From: Pseudomonadota bacterium | GTDB taxonomy: Bacteria; Desulfobacterota; Syntrophorhabdia; Syntrophorhabdales; Syntrophorhabdaceae | Assembly: GCA_026388275.1 (NCBI GenBank) | Contig: JAPLKB010000024.1 | Coordinates: forward strand, 1 to 32,324 | DNA: 32,324 nt | Reading direction: 5' to 3' | In this document: positions 25,956-32,324 of the stretch, piece by piece | How the letters are laid out: every line of letters begins with the position of its first letter | Numbering within the stretch: position 1 is the stretch's first letter | Program-made: the position numbers and the translations under genes | Notes under the pieces: model-generated | What the model saw: only the letters and a program-made list of their open reading frames with translations | What the model was told of the DNA's origin: nothing | Databases searched by the model: none

Positions 25956-27911
25956 GCATCAGCAGCTGCACGGGGTGAAAGACTTACAAGTGAGAGGGGG
26001 GTTATGTCCTTCTTAACGACAGTTGGAAGGCCCAGTTATATAGTTATGGATGTCCCGAAAATCATATACACCTATGATGCCAACCACCGCCTCGAATCCG
26101 TTGCTGACAGCCGCGGCAGCAAGACCCTCTTTTACAGCTACAGCCCCGGCGGACTCCTCAACCGTATGTCTGATTCTGACGGCAACCGTACCGATTATAA
26201 ATACGATCCTGTAGGAAGGCTCTCCGGCATCTATGCTCCTAATAATGACTATGTTGCTTTCCGCTATGACGACGGAGGCAGGCTCGCCGAGAAGTGGTTA
26301 TCTAATGGTGTCAATACCCAATATACCTATAATCCTGACAACAGCCTTGCCAAGGTAGTCAACCTTACATCATCTTCATCCGTTATCAGCCAGCACGACT
26401 ACACCTACGACCCTTTCGGCAACCGTCAGACCCATACGGAACAAATAGGTTCGACAAACACTCCTTATAAGTACATTTATGATGCACTTAACCGCCTAAC
26501 CGAAGTGTGGAACAACTCGAACAATACCCTCAAGGAACGCTATGGTTATGATCCTCTTGGCAACAGGAAAACAAAGACCGACGGAACCAATATTGTCTAT
26601 TACGTCTATGATGCAGCAAATCAATTGAATTCAATAAGACAGGGCAGTGAAAACGGCGCTGTTGTTGTGAACCTTCACTATGATTACAACGGTAACATGG
26701 ATCAGAAGACAGAAGATGAAGGAACAACCGTAACGGATATTACATATGATGCCTTAAACCGCCTTACACAGGTAAACAAGACCGGCCAATCAACTCAAAC
26801 ATATGCCTACGATGACCAGGGCCGCAGGATCAGCAAGACAGTCGGTGCGTCAACAACGAACTTCCTTTATAACGGCCCTGACATTATCGCTGAATACACG
26901 AACTGGACAACCGCTGCTGCTCAGTATACCCACGGCCCCAACATGGATGATCCGATCATCAGAACCGCCGGTACAGCAAAGCAATACTACCATCAGGACG
27001 GGTTAGGAAGTGTGGTTGCCGTCTCTGACCAGACAGGGGCAACAACAGGCACCCAGCGCTTTGATGCATGGGGGAATAAGATCGCCGGCAGCGGAACAAT
27101 CCCTCAATACGGCTACACCGGAAGGGAACCGGATGAGACAGGACTGATCTACTACCGGGCAAGGTATTACGATCCGACCATAGGAAGATTTACACAGAGA
27201 GACCCTATAGGCATGAATGGTGGAATTAATCCCTATGCCTATGTAAATGCCAATCCGGTGAACTTCACTGATCCGATGGGGTTGATGGCAGAGAGCTGGC
27301 AGATAAATAATAACACACAGAATACGAACTATTACAACAATACGAGCAGTGATACAAAAAGTTTTGGCAATATGGTTGCGGATGCATTGAAGGCTGGTTT
27401 GGAAAGTGATTCGTCAACACCTGAATGGTACGATCCTTCCATGATGTTGGCAGGAGGCAAGGGCACACCTGCTAAGGGGAAAATAGCTTTTAAAGAATTA
27501 CCAGTTTCTGGATATGGATTTTACACCTATGGAAGGGAGGATGGTCATTTCGGACAGGAGAAAACTATTGAATCTATAAAGAATATTGGTGAATCATGGA
27601 GCAACATATGTCCCGAATATCAACGTATTGGGGTAGGTAATATAAGTTTAGAAAGTGGCGGTAAATTCCTACCACATTCATCACATCAAAACGGCCAGGA
27701 TGTCGATGTTCGACCAATGAGAAATGATTGGGTAGAATCAAACGTATCTTATAAGTCACCATATTATAGTCAGGAATTGACACAAGGATTGGTAAACATT
27801 CTATTAAAGAATCCAAATATTGACAAAATACTGTTCAATGATCCAGGCATAAAAGGTGTTCAGCCTTACAAGGGTCACGATAACCACCTGCATATTCATT
27901 TTAAAAAATGA
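25953..27911 (+). CDS. Orphan RHS cassette 1 with MepA/M74-like peptidoglycan endopeptidase tip
   Basis: Up to 652 residues. After a non-RHS leader (about 1-37), YD-repeats run from about 38 to 320 (YTYDANHRL, YDPVGRLSGI, YDALNRLTEV), then the RHS-associated core (DGLGSVVAVSD, YTGREPDETGLIYYRARYYDP, RFTQRDPIG, NPYAYVNANPVNFTDP) ending at DPMGL (440-444). The unique tip (about 470-652) has SGGKFLPHSSHQNGQDVDV, with His578 and Asp585 in the H-x6-D arrangement of murein endopeptidase MepA, and a closing GHDNHLHIHF. It should cut peptidoglycan peptide cross-links. It is far too short for a full RHS protein and has no secretion domain. The better start may be the ATG at 26004, preceded by GAGAGGGGGG. 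The next gene, nine bases on, is the likely immunity gene. Confidence 0.83.
   Translation: MASAAARGERLTSERGVMSFLTTVGRPSYIVMDVPKIIYTYDANHRLESVADSRGSKTLFYSYSPGGLLNRMSDSDGNRTDYKYDPVGRLSGIYAPNNDYVAFRYDDGGRLAEKWLSNGVNTQYTYNPDNSLAKVVNLTSSSSVISQHDYTYDPFGNRQTHTEQIGSTNTPYKYIYDALNRLTEVWNNSNNTLKERYGYDPLGNRKTKTDGTNIVYYVYDAANQLNSIRQGSENGAVVVNLHYDYNGNMDQKTEDEGTTVTDITYDALNRLTQVNKTGQSTQTYAYDDQGRRISKTVGASTTNFLYNGPDIIAEYTNWTTAAAQYTHGPNMDDPIIRTAGTAKQYYHQDGLGSVVAVSDQTGATTGTQRFDAWGNKIAGSGTIPQYGYTGREPDETGLIYYRARYYDPTIGRFTQRDPIGMNGGINPYAYVNANPVNFTDPMGLMAESWQINNNTQNTNYYNNTSSDTKSFGNMVADALKAGLESDSSTPEWYDPSMMLAGGKGTPAKGKIAFKELPVSGYGFYTYGREDGHFGQEKTIESIKNIGESWSNICPEYQRIGVGNISLESGGKFLPHSSHQNGQDVDVRPMRNDWVESNVSYKSPYYSQELTQGLVNILLKNPNIDKILFNDPGIKGVQPYKGHDNHLHIHFKK
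26071..26626 (+). repeat. Near-identical RHS block, copy in cassette 1
   Basis: About 556 bp matching 31693-32248 in cassette 3 at a constant offset of 5622, with only scattered single-base differences and no gap. Homology begins abruptly at CCTATGATGCC and ends abruptly after TCAATT. This suggests duplication or gene conversion. Confidence 0.88.
26821..27283 (+). repeat. RHS core block shared by cassettes 1 and 2 (copy 1)
   Basis: Highly similar to 29213-29681, with one 6-base length difference near the GNKIAGS / GNKQSSGS segment. It covers the end of the YD-repeats and the RHS core up to DPMGL. Weak similarity continues for about 25 codons beyond (TQxTNYxN, NTSxDT), so the true exchange point lies past the core motif. 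Confidence 0.85.
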
Positions 27912-27920
27912 GGAGAAGTT

Positions 27921-28511
27921 ATGAAAAATACGTTAATAATAATGTTATTGTTATACGCTGTAACAGTTAATGCCGAACAAATAAAACCTTATCCTGTTGC
28001 TTTGAAGTTATTTGCTAATCATCAAGTAGAAATTCATGACAAACGAGGCAGTTATCTTAAAATTGTTCCACCTATTATAGAGTATCGAGAATTGACAAAA
28101 TGGGACCCTTCAGAAATATCGACATCACCAGATAAATTTGATGCAATAGCAATATTTTCTTGCCCGGAAAATTTCGTGAAAGAGGATATATTTGTTAATT
28201 TTGAAATATCCGCAAAAGTTGGGAAACTTAAAGTCGATAAACAATACGGAGTCACTGATTTAGAATATGGAATAAAAACTGCAAGATGGCGAAAACATGA
28301 AATTACAAAAACTATTGTTGCAAGTAACTTATCTCAAAAAACAGCACAAGCTATAAAGTTAAGCGATATAAATATTAAAGCCATTCAAGAAAAATACTAT
28401 CAGCATGATGAATGGCCTTACCAAATCAAGGTAACAGTATGGTTATCATGTACTAAATGTGATGTAAAAGACCGTATAGAAACAATATTAGATATGATGC
28501 CTGGAGATTAA
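27921..28511 (+). CDS. Probable periplasmic immunity protein for cassette 1
   Basis: 196 residues, no family recognised. It starts with a short clean signal peptide (MKNTLIIMLLLYAVTVNA), so the product should be exported to the periplasm. The mature part is mixed alpha/beta by eye, with a C-terminal SCTKCD pair of cysteines that could form a disulfide or bind metal. It lies nine bases after the RHS stop, with GAGGAG before the ATG, so the pair is co-translated. In polymorphic toxin systems this is the immunity position, and a peptidoglycan-cutting toxin would need a periplasmic inhibitor. That role is inferred from position and export only. The AT-rich codon use differs from the RHS core before it. 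Confidence 0.7.
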   Translation: MKNTLIIMLLLYAVTVNAEQIKPYPVALKLFANHQVEIHDKRGSYLKIVPPIIEYRELTKWDPSEISTSPDKFDAIAIFSCPENFVKEDIFVNFEISAKVGKLKVDKQYGVTDLEYGIKTARWRKHEITKTIVASNLSQKTAQAIKLSDINIKAIQEKYYQHDEWPYQIKVTVWLSCTKCDVKDRIETILDMMPGD

Positions 28512-28518
28512 GCTACCT

Positions 28519-28547
28519 CATCTTAATTTCCATAGCAAATTGAGATG
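28519..28547 (+). terminator. Hairpin after immunity gene 1
   Basis: CATCTTAATTT (28519-28529) pairs with AAATTGAGATG (28537-28547) through 11 positions with one T-G pair. It begins about 8 bases after the stop. No T-run follows. It may end or stabilise the cassette 1 transcript. The remaining bases to 28747 hold only a GGAACGTTCC palindrome near 28608 and no gene. Confidence 0.5.
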
Positions 28548-28747
28548 AACAGGAAAGAGAGCAAAGAAGTCACCCACTGACACAGAACAAATTAGGAGAA
28601 CTTAGGGAACGTTCCTTAAAAAGAAAGAAACGAATTGAATAGAGGACCTATATAACTTTGATAACTAACTTATTACTGTTTTTTAGTGTGTAATGGAATG
28701 CGGGGAACATTTTTATAGAATTCAATTAGTGGAGAAGACCAGGAGCA

Positions 28748-28938
28748 ATGAAAATATTTCAAACTGAGATGAATTGCCCTGCATTTTCATGCAGGGTGAA
28801 CCGTTATGATGGATTGTGCGAAGACAAGGTGCTGCCGCCCGGAGGTGTGCCCCTGCGGTACATTGAGGACAGTGCAGTACCGCAGTCGACAAAACAAGGC
28901 GCAAAATATCCCTCTGCGGGGCACAGGCGCGTCCAGCC
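28748..28938 (+). repeat. 191-bp structured leader element, copy A
   Basis: It matches 31353-31543 without gaps, with about 18 differences. It holds three inverted repeats: CCCTGCAT/ATGCAGGG (28777-28796, 4-base loop), CTGCGGTAC/GTACCGCAG (28853-28885) and TCCC/GGGG (28909-28921, 5-base loop). It is also an open frame beginning MKIFQTEMNCPAFSCR that runs into the RHS sequence. Confidence 0.75.
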
Positions 28939-28960
28939 GCTCTTAATAAAGCCCGGGATA

Positions 28961-29191
28961 TACATCTATGATGCACTTAATCGCCTAACCGAGGTACGCA
29001 ACAACTCAAATAATACCCTCATAGAAGGCTATAGTTATGATCCGCTTGGTAACAGGAAAACAAAGACCGACGGAACCAATATTGTATATTACGTCTATGA
29101 TGCAGCAAATCAATTAACTCAGATCACAGGAAATGAAAACGCAACCCTCCTCTACGATGACAACGGGAATATGTACAGGAAGACCCAGGGA
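28961..29191 (+). repeat. RHS block shared by cassettes 2 and 3 (copy in cassette 2)
   Basis: About 231 bp matching 32094-32324 at a constant offset of 3133 up to the window edge. It includes TQITGNENATLLYDDNGNMY, a segment that cassette 1 lacks at this place. The match reaches the very base at which cassette 2 loses its frame. Confidence 0.85.
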
Positions 29192-29212
29192 CCTACACCT
29201 ATGATCATGAAG

Positions 29213-29681
29213 GCCGCAGGATCAGCAAGACCGTCGGTGCGTCAACAACGAACTTCCTCTACAACGGCCCCGACATCGTATCAGAATACACTAACTGGAC
29301 AACCGCTGCAGCTCAGTATACACATGGTCCCAACATGGATGATCCGATCATAAGAACCGCCGGAACAACAAAACAATACTACCATCAGGATGGGTTAGGA
29401 AGTGTGGTAGCAGTCTCTGATCAGACAGGGGCTACAACCGGTACCCAGCGCTTCGATGCATGGGGGAACAAACAATCATCGGGATCAACGGGGACGGTCC
29501 CTCAATACGGCTACACCGGAAGAGAACCGGATGAGACAGGACTTGTTTACTACCGGGCAAGGTATTACGATCCGACTATAGGAAGGTTCACACAGAGAGA
29601 CCCTATAGGTATGAATGGTGGAATTAATCCATACGCCTACGTAAATGCCAATCCGGTAAACTTTACCGATCCGATGGGGCT
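29213..29681 (+). repeat. RHS core block shared by cassettes 1 and 2 (copy 2)
   Basis: Counterpart of 26821-27283. It codes for the end of the YD-repeats and the RHS core to DPMGL. The preserved core after the frameshift shows that the break in frame is recent or tolerated. Confidence 0.85.
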
Positions 29682-30336
29682 TAAACTGAGGGAAATAGGC
29701 CAGATGAATTATGACACACAGATCACAAACTATTTTAATACGAGCAATGATACGACACAAGGGCAGGGGTTGAGTGCAGGGAGTCAGGGGCTCAGTCAGG
29801 TGGCGGCATCGAATGAAACCACCGATGAAGCGCAAAAAGTTGTAGCTCAAGGGGGATGGCCATGGGCGGCTATCTCTCTTGCGTCAACAAGCGATTCCCC
29901 AGCATCTATAAACAGGCTGAATGCGATATTTTGGCTTGCTAAAATCATCTATGCCGAAAGTAGATCGGATTGGAGAGTACCAGGAGCGTTAGAGGCTACG
30001 GCTTGGACGGTTCGCAATCGTGTTGAAACAGAAGGCTTTCCATGGACCTATTACGAAGTAATTACAGCTCCCGATCAATTTTCATCGGTAACCAGTACGA
30101 AAAATACTGGATGGGGAGATTTTGTTAATACTAATCTCTCTAAAGAAAAAGCCGCTGTGCGCGATAGGTGCTTTGAGGTAGCTAAAGGAGTGTACGATGG
30201 ATCGACAGCGGATCCCACCAAAGCTGTTACAGGAGGTGCACTGTTCTTCCATGCGGTTGACCCCTCTTATCAGCCACTACCTGGAGAAATCAGATTTGGT
30301 GGTCAAGTCTATTATAGGAATTATAAAAAATGGTAA
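29335..30336 (+). CDS. RHS cassette 2 core with SleB-like cell-wall hydrolase tip
   Basis: 333 residues from the first ATG in this frame; the RHS frame is open further back to about 29190, where a one-base shift cuts it from its upstream half. Residues 1-116 are the RHS core (DGLGSVVAVSD, GREPDETGLVYYRARYYDP, DPMGL at 112-116). After a low-complexity linker, the tip (about 195-333) shows LAKIIYAESR (Glu208 at the catalytic position), GALEATAWTVRNRVE, ITAPDQFSSV and DPTKAVTGGALFFHA. This is the pattern of SleB/CwlJ-type cell-wall hydrolases (Hydrolase_2), which cleave the glycan strands of peptidoglycan. No good ribosome site precedes the internal ATG, so expression needs frameshift correction or recombination. 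The gene is followed after 27 bases by a secreted small protein. Confidence 0.78.
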   Translation: MDDPIIRTAGTTKQYYHQDGLGSVVAVSDQTGATTGTQRFDAWGNKQSSGSTGTVPQYGYTGREPDETGLVYYRARYYDPTIGRFTQRDPIGMNGGINPYAYVNANPVNFTDPMGLKLREIGQMNYDTQITNYFNTSNDTTQGQGLSAGSQGLSQVAASNETTDEAQKVVAQGGWPWAAISLASTSDSPASINRLNAIFWLAKIIYAESRSDWRVPGALEATAWTVRNRVETEGFPWTYYEVITAPDQFSSVTSTKNTGWGDFVNTNLSKEKAAVRDRCFEVAKGVYDGSTADPTKAVTGGALFFHAVDPSYQPLPGEIRFGGQVYYRNYKKW

Positions 30337-30363
30337 ACAGTGAAAGTAGTATAGGAGGAACCT

Positions 30364-31155
30364 ATGACTAAAGTAATTATAAAAATTTTAGTATTATTTT
30401 GTTTGTTTACCTGTATCCCAGGCTATACCCTTTGTACTGACAGCGACGAGCAGGTGAAATTTACAAAAGAGGCGCTTATAAGGTGGCTTTGTTGGGACAA
30501 GTATTGGGGGTGGGGACCTTATGAACAGGGCATAACTGTTCCTATTGAGATTAAAATAGATAAAGAAAGCTTTTATGTTTGGATCAACGATCTATTGACG
30601 AAACCTGACTTTCACGTTGCAGGCTTTTATACGGGGAGAATAAAAGATGGCCAGGGGGCAGTGATGAGTTGTGAGGGGTACTCAATACCGTATAACATCA
30701 AGCCCGATAAGAAACGATACTTCGAGACTGGCCAAGTGATCAAGGACAACATTACAATACCGAAAGATTGTTCCCCTTGCTATGATCCTCCAAGTCCCCA
30801 AAAGGAATTGATGTTTCGCATGTTAGTCAAAACAATGAAGAATGAACTCAGTCAGTTGGCACGAATGGGTTTGTCAGAATCACCCAAAAAAATATTTTTA
30901 ACAATAGCCAATTTTAACATCGATTATCCTTCCACTTATGTTCTTGCCGAGCCATTGGGGGCAATCTACCGTGTAGTTTTCCATAGCACTATGAATGTTC
31001 AAGAATATGATGATAACTTTTTTGAGAAATTGGGAGGATACCCTATAGGTGAGATGTATGATCCTTCTCATGATCTTATTGCAAAAATCCGTAAGCACGG
31101 TATAACAAGAGAGATTATCCTCGACGGCCATGATCGTGAATTCACCGATCGTTGA
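30364..31155 (+). CDS. Probable periplasmic immunity protein for cassette 2
   Basis: 263 residues, no family recognised. An N-terminal signal peptide (about 1-23) is followed by a soluble domain rich in aromatic residues (WLCWDKYWGWGPYEQG at about 41-56) and a CSPCYDPP motif near the middle. AGGAGG before the ATG at 30364 gives a strong start. Position just after a peptidoglycan-hydrolase tip, and export, argue for an immunity role, as in cassette 1; the two proteins do not look alike, which fits tip-specific immunity. The role is inferred from position. Confidence 0.68.
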   Translation: MTKVIIKILVLFCLFTCIPGYTLCTDSDEQVKFTKEALIRWLCWDKYWGWGPYEQGITVPIEIKIDKESFYVWINDLLTKPDFHVAGFYTGRIKDGQGAVMSCEGYSIPYNIKPDKKRYFETGQVIKDNITIPKDCSPCYDPPSPQKELMFRMLVKTMKNELSQLARMGLSESPKKIFLTIANFNIDYPSTYVLAEPLGAIYRVVFHSTMNVQEYDDNFFEKLGGYPIGEMYDPSHDLIAKIRKHGITREIILDGHDREFTDR

Positions 31156-31193
31156 AATACTGGGGGGATTTAGGGGATGCTCTTAAAAAATGA

Positions 31194-31319
31194 TCCCTGA
31201 GAAGTAAGTGCCATTCCTGAAATAATGACAGCTGGCACAAATATTTTATGTTGTGTTTACAGGATATTAGATACAGTATTCTGTAACTATTTGCTTAAAA
31301 GTGAGTTACTTCTCAGGGA
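31194..31319. mobile_element. Possible 126-bp MITE-like element with 14-bp terminal inverted repeats
   Basis: TCCCTGAGAAGTAA (31194-31207) and TTACTTCTCAGGGA (31306-31319) are perfect inverted repeats, and the flanking A- and T-rich ends extend the match imperfectly. Inside, GTGCCA/TGGCAC and TACAG/CTGTA form further hairpins. There is no ORF. It lies between immunity gene 2 and the leader of cassette 3. It could be a non-autonomous transposable element, a large terminator or a recombination site. Confidence 0.55.
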
Positions 31320-31352
31320 ATAATTTTTCAATTAATTAGGAAGAAAGGATCA

Positions 31353-31543
31353 ATGAGGATGTTTCAGACTGAGATGAATTGCCCTGCATTTTCATGCAGG
31401 GTGAACCGTTATGATGGATTGCGCGAAGACAAGGCGCTGCCGCCCGGAGGTGTACCCCTGCGGTGCATCGAGTACTGTGCGGTGCCGCAGTCGACAAAGC
31501 AAGGCGCAAAATACCCCTCGTCGGGGCACAGGCGCATCCAGCC
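31353..31543 (+). repeat. 191-bp structured leader element, copy B
   Basis: It pairs with copy A at 28748-28938. Inverted repeats are at 31382-31401 (CCCTGCAT/ATGCAGGG), 31458-31490 (CTGCGGTGC/GTGCCGCAG) and 31514-31526 (CCCC/GGGG). Compared with copy A, changes in the second and third stems keep RNA pairing by G-U or by Watson-Crick pairs. Confidence 0.75.
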
Positions 31544-32324
31544 ATTAATACACAAAACAACTTATACCTGGGGTTACGGCCACCAACTCCTTACCCGGAC
31601 AAATCCGGCAGGTAATGTGACTTATACAAGAAATCCTCTCGGCCAGCCGACACAAGTTGTCAACTCCGCCCCCTCAATGATCTATGCCTACGCCTATGAT
31701 GCCAACCACCGCCTCGAATCCGTTGCTGACAGCCGCGGCAGCAAGACCCTCTCTTACAGCTACAGCCCCGGCGGACTCCTCAACCGTATGTCGGATTCTG
31801 ACGGCAACCGTACTGATTATAAATACGATCCTGTAGGAAGGCTCTCCGGCATCTATGCTCCTAATAATGACTATGTTGCTTTCCGCTATGATGACGGAGG
31901 CAGGCTCGCCGAGAAGTGGTTATCTAATGGTGTCAATACCCAATATACCTATAATCCTGACAACAGCCTTGCCAGGGTAGTCAACCTTACATCATCTTCA
32001 TCCGTTATCAGCCAGCACGACTACACCTACGACCCCTTCGGCAACCGTCAGACCCATACGGAACAAATAGGTTCGACAAACACTCCTTATAAGTACATTT
32101 ATGATGCACTTAACCGCCTAACCGAAGTGTGGAACAACTCGAACAATACCCTCAAGGAACGCTATAGTTATGATCCGCTTGGCAACAGGAAAACAAAGAC
32201 CGACGGAACCAATATTGTATATTACGTCTATGATGCAGCAAATCAATTAACTCAGATCACAGGAAATGAAAACGCAACCCTCCTCTACGATGACAACGGG
32301 AATATGTACAGGAAGACCCAGGGA
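31353..32324 (+). CDS. RHS cassette 3, 5' part, cut by the window edge
   Basis: Open for 324 codons from the ATG at 31353 (AAAGGA just before) to the end of the window. Residues about 1-63 are the shared leader (MRMFQTEMNCPAFSCR to HRRIQP). RHS YD-repeats follow, including TWGYGHQLLTRTNPAGNVTY, which is absent from cassettes 1 and 2, then the block identical to cassette 1, then the TQITGNENATLLYDD segment shared with cassette 2. So this copy looks like the longer parent from which parts of both others could derive. The tip and its immunity gene lie outside. No signal peptide or secretion domain is seen at the N-terminus. Confidence 0.78.
   Translation, partial: MRMFQTEMNCPAFSCRVNRYDGLREDKALPPGGVPLRCIEYCAVPQSTKQGAKYPSSGHRRIQPLIHKTTYTWGYGHQLLTRTNPAGNVTYTRNPLGQPTQVVNSAPSMIYAYAYDANHRLESVADSRGSKTLSYSYSPGGLLNRMSDSDGNRTDYKYDPVGRLSGIYAPNNDYVAFRYDDGGRLAEKWLSNGVNTQYTYNPDNSLARVVNLTSSSSVISQHDYTYDPFGNRQTHTEQIGSTNTPYKYIYDALNRLTEVWNNSNNTLKERYSYDPLGNRKTKTDGTNIVYYVYDAANQLTQITGNENATLLYDDNGNMYRKTQG
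31693..32248 (+). repeat. Near-identical RHS block, copy in cassette 3
   Basis: Counterpart of 26071-26626 without gaps. The difference at codon level is slight (for example KTLF versus KTLS, SLAK versus SLAR, RYGYD versus RYSYD). Confidence 0.88.
32094..32324 (+). repeat. RHS block shared by cassettes 2 and 3 (copy in cassette 3)
   Basis: Counterpart of 28961-29191. It stops only because the window ends. Confidence 0.85.

Larger units (their letters stand above)
28748..29353 (+). pseudogene. RHS cassette 2, upstream half, frameshifted
   Basis: The frame starts at 28748 with AGGAGCA before it. It runs through the 63-codon leader shared with cassette 3 and then RHS YD-repeats (IYDALNRLTEVRNN, YDPLGNRKTKTDG, VYDAANQLTQI). 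At about 29190 the RHS reading frame is lost; the frame then reads non-RHS sequence to a stop at 29351-29353. Adding one base at GGGA|CCTAC would restore TYTYDHEGRRISKTVG in line with cassette 1. So this is a single-base deletion, a sequencing error, or a site of ribosomal frameshifting. The RHS core continues in the other frame as the next entry. Confidence 0.72.

Noticed and set aside
25933-26070. Group II intron or retron remnant before RHS cassette 1
   Set aside because: The region has a hairpin and odd composition, but I could not identify intron domains or a reverse transcriptase.
28722-28976. Minus-strand ORF over the leader of cassette 2, with a similar one at 31336-31560
   Set aside because: The two are similar only because the leader is repeated. 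They have no ribosome site and run against the RHS frame; the structured-leader explanation fits better.
31194-31319. Integron attC site for toxin cassettes
   Set aside because: Size and palindromic form are suggestive, but the arms lack the GTTRRRY/RYYYAAC core sites and no integrase gene is seen.
25953-32324. CRISPR-like repetition
   Set aside because: The repeats are coding RHS YD-motifs and long segmental duplications, with no short regular repeat-spacer pattern.

Overview
The window reads as a chromosomal segment of a Gram-negative anaerobe, most likely a deltaproteobacterial (Desulfobacterota) syntroph of the Syntrophorhabdus type. This is an inference from gene content: a benzoate-CoA ligase family enzyme, a periplasmic tetraheme cytochrome c with the ResB/CcsA (System II) maturation pair, a complete Pst/Pho phosphate-starvation locus, and strong AGGAGG-type ribosome binding sites. 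There is no 16S rRNA gene to settle it, and I saw no rRNA, tRNA or CRISPR array.

Layout. 1-5221 is mostly minus strand: an exported SnoaL-like protein in locally GC-rich DNA, a membrane-anchored TAXI/TRAP-type solute-binding protein, a possible 37-residue ORF, a DUF3467 protein, and a 639-residue fusion of an L,D-transpeptidase (YkuD) domain to a MurC/Mpl-type Mur ligase. 5222-5823 is a repeat-rich intergenic stretch. 5824-6858 is a histone-deacetylase-like amidohydrolase that ends at a strong hairpin. 6975-10683 is a minus-strand block: HU/IHF, PurQ, CcsA-type and ResB-type cytochrome c synthases, and tetraheme cytochrome c.

11070-19690 is a compact phosphate regulon: response regulator (PhoB type), sensor kinase (PhoR type), an outer-membrane porin, PstS, PstC, PstA, PstB and PhoU. 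The porin gene and pstS each carry an array of TTAAC-like half-sites at exact 11-bp spacing. In both, the last half-site starts 15 bp before a -10 hexamer, which is strong sequence evidence that they form one regulon. 19870-25912 holds an RNase Z-like hydrolase, a very large GH13-like protein and the benzoate-CoA ligase family enzyme.

25920-32324 is the most unusual part: a tandem array of truncated (orphan) RHS toxin cassettes. Cassette 1 ends in a MepA/peptidase M74-like peptidoglycan endopeptidase tip. Cassette 2 ends in a SleB-like cell-wall hydrolase tip and has a one-base frameshift in its RHS core. Each is followed at once by a gene for a protein with a signal peptide, the expected place for a periplasmic immunity protein. 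Cassette 3 begins near the right edge and runs off the window. Cassettes 2 and 3 share a 191-bp leader with three hairpins, two of which keep pairing through G-U-compatible changes. Near-identical RHS blocks joining unrelated tips look like a tip-swapping array aimed at peptidoglycan.
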